A DNA stretch of 29,331 nucleotides from contig JAFVEX010000038.1 of the NCBI GenBank assembly GCA_017475785.1, positions 1 to 29,331 of the forward strand, written 5' to 3'. The notes beneath the pieces are model-generated. The model saw only the letters and a program-made list of their open reading frames with translations, ran no database searches and was not told where the DNA came from. Shown piece by piece: positions 13,878 through 23,440 of the stretch. This DNA comes from Eubacterium sp. (lineage in GTDB: Bacteria > Bacillota_A > Clostridia > Lachnospirales > Lachnospiraceae). Both the position numbers and the translations under genes were made by a program. The first letter of the stretch is position 1; each line of letters starts with the position of its first letter.

Positions 13878-13930
13878 AATGGCAGGATTTTGTTTCCGGG
13901 AGGACAAAGGAATTCAGGAGAGTTATACAG

Positions 13931-16900
13931 ATGTCATTACAGATCATCGCCGGCAGCAGCGGCGCCGGCAAATCATATACAATCTATCAGGAGCTGATCC
14001 AGTCCTCCATCGCCCATCTGGAGCGGACCTTTTTGGTGATTGTTCCGGAGCAGTTTACGATGCAGACACAGAAGGATCTGGTGCGGATGCATCCGCGTCA
14101 CGGCCTGCTGAACCTGGATGTACTCTCGTTTAACAGGCTTGCCTGGCGCGTTTTTGAAGAGGTTGGAGGCGGCAGCCAGCCGGTTTTGGATGATCTCGGG
14201 AAGTCGCTTGTGCTGCAGCGTGTGATCTCGCAGAATTCTGCGGAGCTCCAGGTGCTTTCCCGGATTCTGGGAAAACCGGGCGCAGTGGAGGCGGCCAAGT
14301 CGCTGGTATCGGAGCTGCTGCAATACCGCGTCCGGCCGCAGGATCTGGAGAAGTGGATTGCCGGCCTGCCGCAGGGCAGAAGTCTTCTGGGACTGAAGCT
14401 GGAGGACGTCCGCGTCCTGTATCAGGGATTTCTGGACTATCTGGAAAACCGTTTTCTGACAGTGGAAGAGGTTCCGGAGCGGCTTTGCAGTGTGATTGGC
14501 GAGTCGAAGCTGGTCAGAGACGCGGAAATCGTTCTGGACGGATTTACAGGATTTACACCGGTGCAGCATCAGGTTGTGAAGGAGCTGATGCGCCTGGCGG
14601 CATCTGTCCGGGCCATCGTAACGGCAGACAGGCAGACGGATCTGACGCGGGCAGGCGGTCCGCAGCGTCTGTTTCATATGAGCTGCCGCGTGACGGGAAA
14701 GCTGTATGAACTTGCGCGGGATGCCGCGTGTGAGATTCTGCCGGCGCGGTGGATCGGCGGAAGGGAGCGCGGACGCTTTTGCCAGAATCCGCCGCTGCAG
14801 TTTCTGGAGCAGAATCTATTCCGTTACCGGCGGGCAGTGTTCACAGAGAAACAGGACCGGCTGCAGATGTTCTGCGCCGCGGATCCGCGAGAGGAAGTGG
14901 CATATCTCGTCTCGGAAATCAGCCGCCTGGTAAGGAAAGAGGGATACCGGTACCGCGATTTTGCCGTGGTCACCGGCGATCTGGAGCACTACGGAAGGGA
15001 AATTTCACGGCGTATGGAGCGGGAAGAAATTCCCTTCTTCCTCGACCAGAAGCAGTCGGTGCTCGCGAATCCGCTGATTGAATTTCTGCGCGCGGCTGTG
15101 GACATGGTCATACGTGGATTTTCTTATGAAAGCGTGTTCCGGTGCCTGCGGAGCGGGCTGACAGATTTTTCTCCGGAGGAGATTGATCAGCTGGAAAATT
15201 ACTGTCTGGGGGTCGGGATCCGCGGCTGGAAGCAGTACCAGGAGCGCTGGATCCGTCTGCCCAGGCACATGAAGCCGGAGGCGATTGAAGAGATCAACAG
15301 GCTCCGGGAGCGGTTCGTAGAAATGTTCGGATCATTTACGGAGGGAATGCGCGCGCGGGGGATCACCCTGCAGAAGCGGGCAGAAGTGCTGTACCGTCTG
15401 ATGGAACAGCTGGATCTCCAGCAGAAGCTGGCCGGTATAGAGCATTGGTTTGACGCTGACGGCGCGCGCGGAAAGGCGCGCGAGTATGCGCAGATTTACC
15501 CGCTGGTCATTGAGCTGCTGGACCGGATGGCGGCCATCCTCGGCGGTGAAGTGATGGGGATGACAGCGTTTCAGCAGATCCTGGAGGCAGGATTTGCGGA
15601 GCTGCGCGTCGGCCTGATTCCTCCAGGAGAAGACCAGGTAATGGTCGGCGACATTGAGCGGACCAGACTGAAACACGTCAAGGTTCTGTTTTTTGCTGGT
15701 GTCAACGAGGGAATTGTCCCCCGGACGTCAAAGGGGGATGGAATCCTGTCAGAGGCGGACAGAAGCATTTTGGAAGCTGCGCAGATTGAGCTTGCCCCAA
15801 AGGGCAGGACACTGATGTATCAGCAGCGGCTGTACCTGTATCTCACAATGACAAAGCCCTGCGACAGGCTGTATCTGTCGTACAGTGAGACAGGAACGGA
15901 TGGGTCGGCGCTGATGCCTTCCTACCTTGTCGGCGTGATCCGGAAGCTTTTTCCAGCGCTGGAGCCTGCCGGTATACAGAAATTGCCCGAATTCCATCAG
16001 ATGGAGACGGTCGATGGATTTCTGGACGCCGCCATAAGCGGAATCCGCAGAAGCAGGGACGGCGGCACGGGCACGGAATGTGAGCCTGCTGGGTCGAGCG
16101 GCGTGACTGATGCGGAGAGTGAGCCTGCCGGGCGGAGCGGCGTGACTGATGCGGAGAGTGAGCCTGCCGGGCGGAGCGGCGTGACTGATGCGGAGAGTGA
16201 GCCTGCCGGGCAGAGCAACGGGACAGGCGCGGAGATTGAATCTGCCGGGCCGAGCGGCAGTGACATGCCGGATGATCTGGCGGCCGAGCTGATCAGCAGC
16301 ATGGAACCCTCTCTGGCGAAGCTGCTCCTGCGCGCGGCCATGCAGCGGAATCCGGCGGAAGGGCTGCGGGAAGGCACCGCGAAGGCGCTGTACGGCACAC
16401 ACCTTGTGCACTCGGCCACGCGGCTTGAGCGGTTTGCTGCCTGCGCGTTCGCGCATTTTGTCCAGTACGGGCTGCAGCTTTCAGAGCGGGATGAATACAC
16501 GTTTACGCCTGCGGACATGGGAACGATCATGCACAGCGCGCTGGAGCGTTTTTCCTGGCTGCTGGAGAAGCGGAATCTGAACTGGACAGGTCTGACAGAG
16601 CAGGAGAGAAATGGGCTGGTGGACGAGGCGCTCGACGGAATGGTTCATGATTACGGGAACACCATTCTGCACAGTTCCAGAAGAAACACCTGGATGATCC
16701 AGAGGATCCGCAGGATCCTTTACCGGACAGTGTGGGCGCTGCAGGAGCAGCTGCGGCGCAGCTCATTTGTGCCGGCGCGGGCGGAGGCGGCATTCCGGAG
16801 CGATGAACTGCAGGCAATGCAGGTGCGCCTGTCCGGCGGGGAGCAGATGCAGCTGCAGGGCAGGATTGACCGGATTGATCTCTGTGACGCGGACGGTGTC

Positions 16901-17590
16901 CGGTATGTAAGAGTCATCGACTACAAGACCGGGCAGACCCGCCTGGAGCTGGATCAGCTGTATTACGGGCTGCAGATTCAGCTGCCCCTGTATTTGAACG
17001 CGGCGATCGAGCAGGTGGAGAAGACGGATCCGGCGAAACCTGCGGAGGCGGCGGGAATCTATTATTATAACATCAAGGATCCGGTTATCGCGTCAGACCG
17101 TGTAGACGCGCGGGACGAAGACGATGATACAACAGAAGGACAGTTCCTGAAGGAACTTCGCATGGAAGGCCTGAGCCGCCGGGAGGATCAGATCCTCGCG
17201 CTGCTGGACCACACCACGGCGGAGCGCGGCGCGGCCGAGGTGATTCCGGTCTCACGCAGCAAGGACGGCACACTCGGAAAGACTTCCCGTGTGGCCGGCC
17301 GGGAACAGTTTGACCTGATCAGACAATTTACCAGAGAAAAAATCCGCGCGCTTGGCGGACAGATGCTGGAGGGCAAGACGAAGGCAGAGCCGTATCTGGC
17401 GGGGCAGAACAGCGCCTGCACATGGTGTGCCTACAGGGGGATCTGCGGGTTTGATGAGCGGATTCCTGGTTACCGATACAGAAGACTGCGTCATATGGAT
17501 GCAGAGTCAGCGCTGGATTTGATGGGCGGGGAGCTGGAAAATACAGAAGGAACAGGAGGCAGCGCAGATGGGCGTGTCATGGACAACTGA
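13931..17590 (+). CDS. addB: Helicase-exonuclease AddAB, subunit AddB
   Basis: A 1219-aa partner of AddA in the AddAB helicase-nuclease, which resects double-strand breaks for RecA. The N-terminal Walker A is GSSGAGKS (8-15). The middle is the helicase-like, largely inactivated core. The C-terminal PD-(D/E)XK nuclease has VIDYKTGQ (the Asp-x-Lys pair) and QLPLYL downstream. The iron-sulfur cysteines are visible: one in FAACAFAHF and three in CTWCAYRGIC. It is slightly longer than B. subtilis AddB (~1166 aa), mostly because of a ~59-residue repeat insert (residues ~718-776) with a 13-residue unit. The stop overlaps the addA start by 23 bases in another frame, so the two are translationally coupled. 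Confidence 0.95.
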   Translation: MSLQIIAGSSGAGKSYTIYQELIQSSIAHLERTFLVIVPEQFTMQTQKDLVRMHPRHGLLNLDVLSFNRLAWRVFEEVGGGSQPVLDDLGKSLVLQRVISQNSAELQVLSRILGKPGAVEAAKSLVSELLQYRVRPQDLEKWIAGLPQGRSLLGLKLEDVRVLYQGFLDYLENRFLTVEEVPERLCSVIGESKLVRDAEIVLDGFTGFTPVQHQVVKELMRLAASVRAIVTADRQTDLTRAGGPQRLFHMSCRVTGKLYELARDAACEILPARWIGGRERGRFCQNPPLQFLEQNLFRYRRAVFTEKQDRLQMFCAADPREEVAYLVSEISRLVRKEGYRYRDFAVVTGDLEHYGREISRRMEREEIPFFLDQKQSVLANPLIEFLRAAVDMVIRGFSYESVFRCLRSGLTDFSPEEIDQLENYCLGVGIRGWKQYQERWIRLPRHMKPEAIEEINRLRERFVEMFGSFTEGMRARGITLQKRAEVLYRLMEQLDLQQKLAGIEHWFDADGARGKAREYAQIYPLVIELLDRMAAILGGEVMGMTAFQQILEAGFAELRVGLIPPGEDQVMVGDIERTRLKHVKVLFFAGVNEGIVPRTSKGDGILSEADRSILEAAQIELAPKGRTLMYQQRLYLYLTMTKPCDRLYLSYSETGTDGSALMPSYLVGVIRKLFPALEPAGIQKLPEFHQMETVDGFLDAAISGIRRSRDGGTGTECEPAGSSGVTDAESEPAGRSGVTDAESEPAGRSGVTDAESEPAGQSNGTGAEIESAGPSGSDMPDDLAAELISSMEPSLAKLLLRAAMQRNPAEGLREGTAKALYGTHLVHSATRLERFAACAFAHFVQYGLQLSERDEYTFTPADMGTIMHSALERFSWLLEKRNLNWTGLTEQERNGLVDEALDGMVHDYGNTILHSSRRNTWMIQRIRRILYRTVWALQEQLRRSSFVPARAEAAFRSDELQAMQVRLSGGEQMQLQGRIDRIDLCDADGVRYVRVIDYKTGQTRLELDQLYYGLQIQLPLYLNAAIEQVEKTDPAKPAEAAGIYYYNIKDPVIASDRVDARDEDDDTTEGQFLKELRMEGLSRREDQILALLDHTTAERGAAEVIPVSRSKDGTLGKTSRVAGREQFDLIRQFTREKIRALGGQMLEGKTKAEPYLAGQNSACTWCAYRGICGFDERIPGYRYRRLRHMDAESALDLMGGELENTEGTGGSADGRVMDN
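16082..16258 (+). repeat. In-frame 39-bp minisatellite within addB
   Basis: Units start at 16082, 16121, 16160 and 16199, with a degraded fifth at 16238. The second and third are essentially identical. Each encodes EPAGRSGVTDAES or a close variant. The unit is a multiple of three, so copy-number change would not shift the frame. It lies between the helicase-like core and the nuclease region of AddB, in a segment that is probably a surface linker. Confidence 0.92.
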
Positions 17591-20500
17591 ACAAAAACAG
17601 GTAATAGACGCCCGCGGATGTAATCTTCTGGTATCTGCCGCGGCCGGTTCCGGTAAGACTGCCGTGCTGGTCGCGCGGATTCTCGCGCTGATTACAGATC
17701 CGGCCCGGCCAGTTGACATTGACCAGCTTCTGGTTGTGACCTTTACAAGAGCAGCGGCGGGCGAGATGCGGGAGCGCATCAGCCAGGCGATCGAAGAACG
17801 GCTTCTGGCCGATCCAGACAACGAGCATCTGCAGCGGCAGAGCGTCCTTCTGCACAATGCCAGGATCAGCACAATCGACGGTTTCTGCACGTATGTAATT
17901 CAGAATTATTTTTACCGGACAGAACTGGATCCCGGTTACCGCATCGCCGAACAGGGAGAACTGGAGCAGCTGCGCGGAGATGTCCTCACAGAACTGCTGG
18001 AGGACGCGTATGAAGAGGACAGCGAGGCGTTTTTGTCTCTCAGTGAGATGATCGCGCCGGGAAAGAATGACCGTAAGCTGGAAGAAGTGCTTCTGAAGAT
18101 TTATGATTTTTCCATGGCGAGCCTGGATCCGGCCGGCTGGCTGGCCAACTGCCGCGATGCCTGCGAGGCTGACTCGGAAGATCAGCTTATGGAAAAACCC
18201 TGGATGCGCGAGGTTCTGCGGGAAGCAGGCAGAATCCTTTCCTGCGCGAGGGAAGCTGCCGGCGCGAACCTGAGGCTGGCGTCACGCGAAGACTGTCCGC
18301 AGGCTTACCGGCCGATGGCGGTCTCCGATCTGGAGCAGACAGAAGAACTGGAAGCCTGCGGCAGCTATGTGGAGTTGCAGTCTGCGCTGCAGGGACTGAA
18401 GCTGATGCGCCTGGCAGCGGTCAGGACGCTGCCGGAGGGATGTGATCCAGAGATTCAGAAGCAGTTTAAAGACAACCGGGACGGCCTGAAGAAGCTGCTG
18501 CAGGATCTGCAGAAAAACCTCTTTGCGGCGCCGGTTGGGGAAATTCTGGCCGAGCTGGCCGTCATCCGGCCGCACATGCAGGAGCTTACCAGGCTTGCGG
18601 AGGAGTTTGGCCGGCGGTTTTCGGAAAAAAAACGATCCGGAAATCTCGTAGATTTTACAGATCTGGAGCATTACGCGCTTAGAATTCTCCTGGAAAAGCA
18701 GGGAGAAGCCTGGGTCAGAACAGACGCCGCGAAGGAACTGGCAGGACGGTTTGCGGAGATCATGATTGATGAGTATCAGGACAGCAATCTGCTGCAGGAA
18801 TATCTGCTGGAAGCGGTCTCCGGCTCAGAGGATGGAATCGAGAACCGGTTTATGGTCGGCGACATGAAGCAGTCGATCTACGGCTTCCGGATGGCCAGGC
18901 CGGAACTGTTTCTGGATAAATATGAGACGTATCAGCCATATGAAGAATATCGGGCGGAAAGTAGAGAGAATGTGGAGGCAGTTACCGAAGCAGGAGAGAA
19001 CGCGGGATCAGTTACCGGAGCAGGAGAGAACGCGGGATCAGTTACCGGAATGGGGAAAAACGCAGATACAGAAAGAGAGGATAGAAAAGCTGCGGGAAGC
19101 GCCCGTATTACGCTTGGCAGGAACTTCCGCAGCCGCCCGGAGGTTCTGGATTTTGTGAACTCTGTTTTTGCGCGGCTGATGCAGGGGGATCTGGGCGGCA
19201 TTACTTACGACGCCGGGGCGGCGCTGTACCCCGGCGCTTCCTTCCCGGAAGCAGGAAGCCGCAGTTACCAGGCAGAAATCCTTCTTCTGGATAAGAAGGC
19301 TCCGGAATTTGACGATGACCGCAGCAAAGAGACTATGCTTGAGGCAGAGGCAATGATGGTCGCGCAGAAAATCAGGATGCTGCGTCAGACGATGATGGTC
19401 ACCGACAGGGCGTCAGGGTCGCCGCGCCCGCTCATGTACCGGGATATTGTGATCCTGCTTCGCGCCGCGTCCGGCGCGGCGGGTACGTTTGCGCGCGTTC
19501 TGCAGAGCGCGGGGATTCCTGCGTACGCTTCATCCAGAAAAGGATATTTTTCTGCCGGTGAGGTTGTGACGGTGCTGAATTATCTCAGAATTCTGGATAA
19601 CCCGCGGCAGGAGATACCATTTGCGGCCATTCTTCGCTCGCCGGTCTGCGGCTGTACAGATGAAGAGCTGGCCGTTCTGCACTGCGCGCACCGGGATCAG
19701 CCAATCTATGAGGCGTGCAGGCTGTATGAAGGAGAAAACTTATCCCTGCATACAAAACTCAGGAGTTTTCTGGAGGTTTTCGACAGGATCCGCGCGGGAC
19801 TTCCGTTCACGCCGGTTCATGAAGTCGTTCAGCAGGTGCTGGATCAGACAGGATACGGGGCATATGCCGCCGCGATGCCGGCGGGAGAACAGCGTGCGGC
19901 AAATTTGCGCATGCTGGTTGAAAAAGCGGCTGATTACGAAAAAACCAGCTACCATGGCCTTTTCCGTTTTGTGCGGTACATCGAACAGCTCGGATCTTAT
20001 AACATCGATTACGGCGAGGTTAATCTGTTCGGTGAGGGTGAGGACACTGTCCGGGTCATGACGATCCATAAGAGTAAGGGACTGGAATTTCCGGTCGTGT
20101 TTGTCTCGGGAATCGGATCAGGTTTTAATATGATGGATCTGAATAATACTGTGCTGCAGCACGCAAAGCTCGGCGTCGGTGTCGATGCAGTAAATCTGTC
20201 CAGAAGGACAAAGACGCCCTCTTTGCTCCGGAAAGCGATCCGGACAGCGGCCCAGAGGGATCAGATGGGAGAGGAGCTGCGTATTCTGTACGTCGCGCTG
20301 ACTCGCGCAAGGGAGAAGCTGATTCTGACAGGAATTGCAGACGACGTGGAAAAGCGGAACCCGGAAGGCGCATTTACTCGCCCTGACAGCGGACTGCCGG
20401 TCTCCTACGTGAGACGGATGGCCGGGCGGAGTTATCTGGACTGGATTCTCGAGGCTGTGAGCCAGGAGACACCGGCTGACCTCACAATTGTGCAGCCGTC

Positions 20501-21488
20501 AGAGCTGGGAGAGACGGAGCTTCTTCTGGAAGCCGCCGGCTCAGAAAAACTGCGTAAACTCCGTGAAATCGCTGATCAGGCAGAGGAACTCGGCGCAGGC
20601 GCCGAAGAACATGGGGCAGCGGTGGATTCCCCGGAAGCATATGCACTTCCGGTTTATCATACGGCGGCACATGCGTTCCTGCAGGAGAAAGCAGCATTTT
20701 CCTACCAGTACGCGGATCTGGCAGGCCTTCCCGCAAAGCTGTCAGTCTCGGAGATCAAAAAGAAGTCGATCGAGGAACAGATGGAGGAAAAGGGCGAGGT
20801 TTTATACCGCGAGGAACCCGTGATTCCGCTGATTCCGCAGTTTATCCTGCGGCAGCAGGAGCCTGAAGAATCTCCCGCGGGAGAGCAGAAAGCAGCGGAG
20901 CCAGTCAGCCAGAGAGAACAGGCAACAGAGCCCGGTTCACAGAATCAAAAAGAGAGAAAAGAAACCCTCCAGGGCGCCGCCCGAGGAACGGTCTATCATC
21001 AGGTGCTGGAAGGTCTGGAATTGACAAAAATTGCCGGGGAGAGCGACATCCGCACACAGCTTTCCGAAATGGTGCGGAAAGGATTGCTCACGGAGCAGGA
21101 AGCAAAAGCTGTGAGGCCTGCCGATCTGATGCGGTTCGTCCAGTCCCCGATCGGAAGACGCATGCGGGACGCTGCTGCGCGCGGCGCGCTTGTGCGGGAG
21201 CAGCCGTTTGTCATCGACATTCCTGCCGCTGAAATCAGCGCCGATTATAAAGTAGAAGAGCCGATACTTGTACAGGGCGTCATCGACGCGTATTTCGAGG
21301 AAGACGGTGACTATGTGATCGTGGACTATAAAACTGACAGGGTGCGGAGCGGAGACGGACAGGAACTGGCTGATAAATACCGCGTGCAGCTGCAGTACTA
21401 CAGGCGTGCGCTGGAGCAGATTCTGGACATCCGGGTGAAGGAGCTTTATCTGTACTCCACATATCTGGGGCGTGAGATAAAGGTTTAA
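17568..21488 (+). CDS. addA: Helicase-exonuclease AddAB, subunit AddA
   Basis: A 1306-aa UvrD-type 3'-5' helicase fused to a nuclease. Motifs in order: Q motif WTTEQKQVID, Walker A AAAGSGKT (24-31), FTRAAAGEMRERI (Ia), STIDGFC, Walker B IDEYQD, GDMKQSIYGFR (III), GRNFRSRPEVL (IV), VMTIHKSKGLEFPVV (V), YVALTRAREKL (VI). The C-terminal nuclease has RGTVYHQVLE, VIDAYF, VDYKTD and QLQYYRRAL. All catalytic residues look intact. The ATG at 17568 has AGGAGG (17554-17559) inside addB and overlaps its end by 23 bases. B. subtilis AddA is ~1232 aa; the extra length includes a repetitive insert at residues ~465-504, between motifs III and IV, and a Glu/Gln-rich linker before the nuclease. Confidence 0.96.
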   Translation: MGVSWTTEQKQVIDARGCNLLVSAAAGSGKTAVLVARILALITDPARPVDIDQLLVVTFTRAAAGEMRERISQAIEERLLADPDNEHLQRQSVLLHNARISTIDGFCTYVIQNYFYRTELDPGYRIAEQGELEQLRGDVLTELLEDAYEEDSEAFLSLSEMIAPGKNDRKLEEVLLKIYDFSMASLDPAGWLANCRDACEADSEDQLMEKPWMREVLREAGRILSCAREAAGANLRLASREDCPQAYRPMAVSDLEQTEELEACGSYVELQSALQGLKLMRLAAVRTLPEGCDPEIQKQFKDNRDGLKKLLQDLQKNLFAAPVGEILAELAVIRPHMQELTRLAEEFGRRFSEKKRSGNLVDFTDLEHYALRILLEKQGEAWVRTDAAKELAGRFAEIMIDEYQDSNLLQEYLLEAVSGSEDGIENRFMVGDMKQSIYGFRMARPELFLDKYETYQPYEEYRAESRENVEAVTEAGENAGSVTGAGENAGSVTGMGKNADTEREDRKAAGSARITLGRNFRSRPEVLDFVNSVFARLMQGDLGGITYDAGAALYPGASFPEAGSRSYQAEILLLDKKAPEFDDDRSKETMLEAEAMMVAQKIRMLRQTMMVTDRASGSPRPLMYRDIVILLRAASGAAGTFARVLQSAGIPAYASSRKGYFSAGEVVTVLNYLRILDNPRQEIPFAAILRSPVCGCTDEELAVLHCAHRDQPIYEACRLYEGENLSLHTKLRSFLEVFDRIRAGLPFTPVHEVVQQVLDQTGYGAYAAAMPAGEQRAANLRMLVEKAADYEKTSYHGLFRFVRYIEQLGSYNIDYGEVNLFGEGEDTVRVMTIHKSKGLEFPVVFVSGIGSGFNMMDLNNTVLQHAKLGVGVDAVNLSRRTKTPSLLRKAIRTAAQRDQMGEELRILYVALTRAREKLILTGIADDVEKRNPEGAFTRPDSGLPVSYVRRMAGRSYLDWILEAVSQETPADLTIVQPSELGETELLLEAAGSEKLRKLREIADQAEELGAGAEEHGAAVDSPEAYALPVYHTAAHAFLQEKAAFSYQYADLAGLPAKLSVSEIKKKSIEEQMEEKGEVLYREEPVIPLIPQFILRQQEPEESPAGEQKAAEPVSQREQATEPGSQNQKERKETLQGAARGTVYHQVLEGLELTKIAGESDIRTQLSEMVRKGLLTEQEAKAVRPADLMRFVQSPIGRRMRDAAARGALVREQPFVIDIPAAEISADYKVEEPILVQGVIDAYFEEDGDYVIVDYKTDRVRSGDGQELADKYRVQLQYYRRALEQILDIRVKELYLYSTYLGREIKV
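18960..19079 (+). repeat. In-frame 30-bp minisatellite within addA
   Basis: Four 30-base units start at 18960, 18990, 19020 and 19050. The second and third are identical and encode AGENAGSVTG; the outer two are diverged. The unit length keeps the frame. It sits between helicase motif III (GDMKQSIYGFR) and motif IV (NFRSRPEVL), where AddA homologues normally have only a short linker. Confidence 0.9.
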
Positions 21489-21537
21489 GAACGAAGTCTG
21501 CCCGTGGGGGCTGAATTGTTACGAGAGGTTTATGTTT

Positions 21538-22287
21538 ATGAAGGGACAGGTGATCTGGGGCGCGGCCGGGGCTGCGTGTCTCATTTACGGGATGATCGTG
21601 CGGCGCATCGGCAGCGGGACGCGGTTCTTTCTGGTATGGATTGCGCTGGCGGCCTTCGCGTGGCTGGCAGCGGCTGACTGCAGGCTGCACTTGTGGGTGA
21701 AGATTCCCGGCGCGGTCCGGGCTGTCGGGGCAGGTGCTCTGATCCTGCTGCTGGTATTGTTTGCGTTTACGGAGGCGCGGATTGCCACCGGATTTGGCAG
21801 CACAGGGGAGGACGGGCTGGATTACATCATTGTTCTCGGAGCACAGGTCACCGCGCGCGGCCCGAGCACAGTTCTTCGATACCGCCTGAAGACTGCCTCC
21901 TCGTACCTGCTGGAAAATGAAAAAACCATCTGCATTGTCTCGGGCGGGCAGGGGTATAATGAACCTGCGCCGGAAGCGGCAGTGATGGCGGATTATCTGA
22001 TGGAAGCAGGGGTTCCCGGGGAGCGGATTCTGCTGGAAAAGGATTCCATGAACACGAGCGAAAATATCGCCAACAGCCTTCGGTTTTTGTCGCCGGAGAC
22101 AGATCGCGTCGGAATCGTCACAAATAACTTTCACATATACCGCGGCACCGCACTGGCGCGCAGCGCAGGGATCGCGCATGTGTCAGGAATCGCGGCGCCG
22201 TCCTCCGGGCTGTATCTGCCCAACAATCTTCTGCGCGAATTCTTCGGGGTTCTCAAGGATGTTCTGCAGGGAAATATGAGGTTTTGA
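21538..22287 (+). CDS. YdcF/SanA-like (DUF218) membrane-anchored protein
   Basis: A 249-aa protein with about three hydrophobic segments in the first ~80 residues, then a DUF218 domain: DYIIVLGAQV, TVLRYRLKTA, IVSGGQG, EAAVMADYLMEAGVP, ILLEKDSMNTSENI and VTNNFHIYR. The family (YdcF, SanA, ElyC) is linked to envelope integrity, and some members act in cell-wall or lipid-carrier metabolism; the exact reaction is unsettled. Two ATGs exist at 21532 and 21538. GAGAGG (21523-21528) is only three bases from the first but nine from the second, so 21538 is chosen. It follows addA by 49 bases with no terminator and may be cotranscribed. Confidence 0.85.
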   Translation: MKGQVIWGAAGAACLIYGMIVRRIGSGTRFFLVWIALAAFAWLAAADCRLHLWVKIPGAVRAVGAGALILLLVLFAFTEARIATGFGSTGEDGLDYIIVLGAQVTARGPSTVLRYRLKTASSYLLENEKTICIVSGGQGYNEPAPEAAVMADYLMEAGVPGERILLEKDSMNTSENIANSLRFLSPETDRVGIVTNNFHIYRGTALARSAGIAHVSGIAAPSSGLYLPNNLLREFFGVLKDVLQGNMRF

Positions 22288-22316
22288 ATTTGCCTCTGTT
22301 TGTTTTGACCGGCATA

Positions 22317-22345
22317 TTGACATTTTTTTCAGAGTGCTGTATATA
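22317..22345 (+). promoter_or_regulatory. Strong sigma-A-type promoter before the PQ-loop-like gene
   Basis: TTGACA (22317-22322), a 17-base T-rich spacer, and TATATA (22340-22345). The predicted start near 22352 gives a ~32-base leader with AAAGGAG before the ATG at 22384. It likely drives the small membrane protein and ispD together. Confidence 0.75.
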
Positions 22346-22383
22346 GGAAACGATAAAGCGCAGCAGCAAAGGAGTTTTTTGAT

Positions 22384-22710
22384 ATGACTGTTACGCAGAT
22401 TTCCAATCTTCTGGAAACCTTGATGATTATCGGATTTGGCCTGTCCTGGCCATTTTCAATTCATAAGTCGTGGGTCTCCCGCACGGCGAAGGGTAAGAGT
22501 ATCTGGTTTGAGCTTTTCATCTGGATCGGGTATATTTTTGGAATTATTCGCAAGATGCTGCTGTATAAGACGGCAGCGGAGCCCCTCGGCTGGCTTTTTT
22601 ATCTGTCGTGGTTTTTCTATGTTTTGAATTTTGCGGAGATTTCAGTGGATATGGTTCTGTACCGCCGAAACCGGAAGCTGGATGAACTTAATGCAGGTGA
22701 GGATGCGTGA
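22384..22710 (+). CDS. Small three-helix membrane protein, PQ-loop/SemiSWEET-like
   Basis: A 108-aa membrane protein with three hydrophobic segments at about residues 8-24, 40-60 and 66-88, and a charged C-terminal tail. The segment GFGLSWPFSIHKSW followed by RTAKGKS matches the shape of a PQ-loop repeat (a helix with a Pro near its end, then a basic loop), with WPF in place of the usual PQ. One three-helix repeat is the SemiSWEET layout, which works as a dimer; here transport is only a possibility. AAAGGAG is nine bases before the ATG. The gene ends 13 bases before ispD and shares its promoter. No functional link to ispD is evident. Confidence 0.75.
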   Translation: MTVTQISNLLETLMIIGFGLSWPFSIHKSWVSRTAKGKSIWFELFIWIGYIFGIIRKMLLYKTAAEPLGWLFYLSWFFYVLNFAEISVDMVLYRRNRKLDELNAGEDA

Positions 22711-22723
22711 GAAAGGGGAGAGT

Positions 22724-23440
22724 ATGACTGAAGATCGATGTACAGCGCTTCTGCTGGCGGCCGGGAAAGGGCTGCGCGTAGGCGGTGATGTCAGGAAGCA
22801 GTATCTGGAGGTGGCTGGCGCGCCGCTGTTTACATATTCGGTCCGCGCCATGCAGGAAAGTCCGCTGATTACGGATATTGTGCTGCTGGTTCCTGACGGA
22901 GATGAAGAAAAGAGCCGTGAGGTACTGGCGGCGCGAAATCTAATGGAAAAGGTGCGGCGCATCATGCCCGGCGGAGACGAGCGGTATCACACCGTCTGTC
23001 TCGGCCTGGAAGCGGTGGACTGGGCGTGTGACTATGTGTTTATTCATGACTGCGCCCGGCCGTTTCTTGACCAGGCAACCATCTGCCGGCTGTATGAGGC
23101 TGTCCGGGAAGTGGGTGCGTGCGTGGCCGGCATGCCGTCCAAGGATACGGTTAAGCTGACGGACGGAGACGGGTACGTCGCAGGCACGCCGAACCGCGGG
23201 AATGTCTGGATCGTCCAGACGCCGCAGGTATTTGCTTTTGATCTGATCCGGGAGGCGCACAGGCGGCTTATGAGCCGGCTGGACGAGCTTCTGGAGAAGG
23301 GGATTTCGATTACGGATGACGCCATGGTGGCGGAGCAGATGATGCACAGCAAAATCCGCCTGGTCGAAGCCTCCTACAGAAATATCAAGGTGACGACGCC
23401 GGAGGATCTTGTAGTCGCGGAAGCATTTCTTGCTTCATAG
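22724..23440 (+). CDS. ispD: 2-C-methyl-D-erythritol 4-phosphate cytidylyltransferase
   Basis: A 238-aa cytoplasmic enzyme that joins MEP and CTP in the non-mevalonate isoprenoid pathway. The CTP-binding loop is LLLAAGKGLRVGGDVRKQYL. Also present are HDCARPF (family usually HDAARPF, so Ala to Cys), KDTVKL, RGNVWIVQTPQVF and ITDDAMVAE. Length is typical (~230 aa). The start at 22724 is supported by AAAGGGGAG eleven bases upstream and by the family N-terminus; a longer frame from 22631 overlaps the preceding gene. The TAG stop forms the first bases of the hairpin that opens the second copy of the family A repeat. Confidence 0.95.
   Translation: MTEDRCTALLLAAGKGLRVGGDVRKQYLEVAGAPLFTYSVRAMQESPLITDIVLLVPDGDEEKSREVLAARNLMEKVRRIMPGGDERYHTVCLGLEAVDWACDYVFIHDCARPFLDQATICRLYEAVREVGACVAGMPSKDTVKLTDGDGYVAGTPNRGNVWIVQTPQVFAFDLIREAHRRLMSRLDELLEKGISITDDAMVAEQMMHSKIRLVEASYRNIKVTTPEDLVVAEAFLAS

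Noticed and set aside
16082..16258. CRISPR-like periodic repeat
   Set aside because: The 39-bp units are contiguous without spacers, in frame and inside addB; this is a coding minisatellite.
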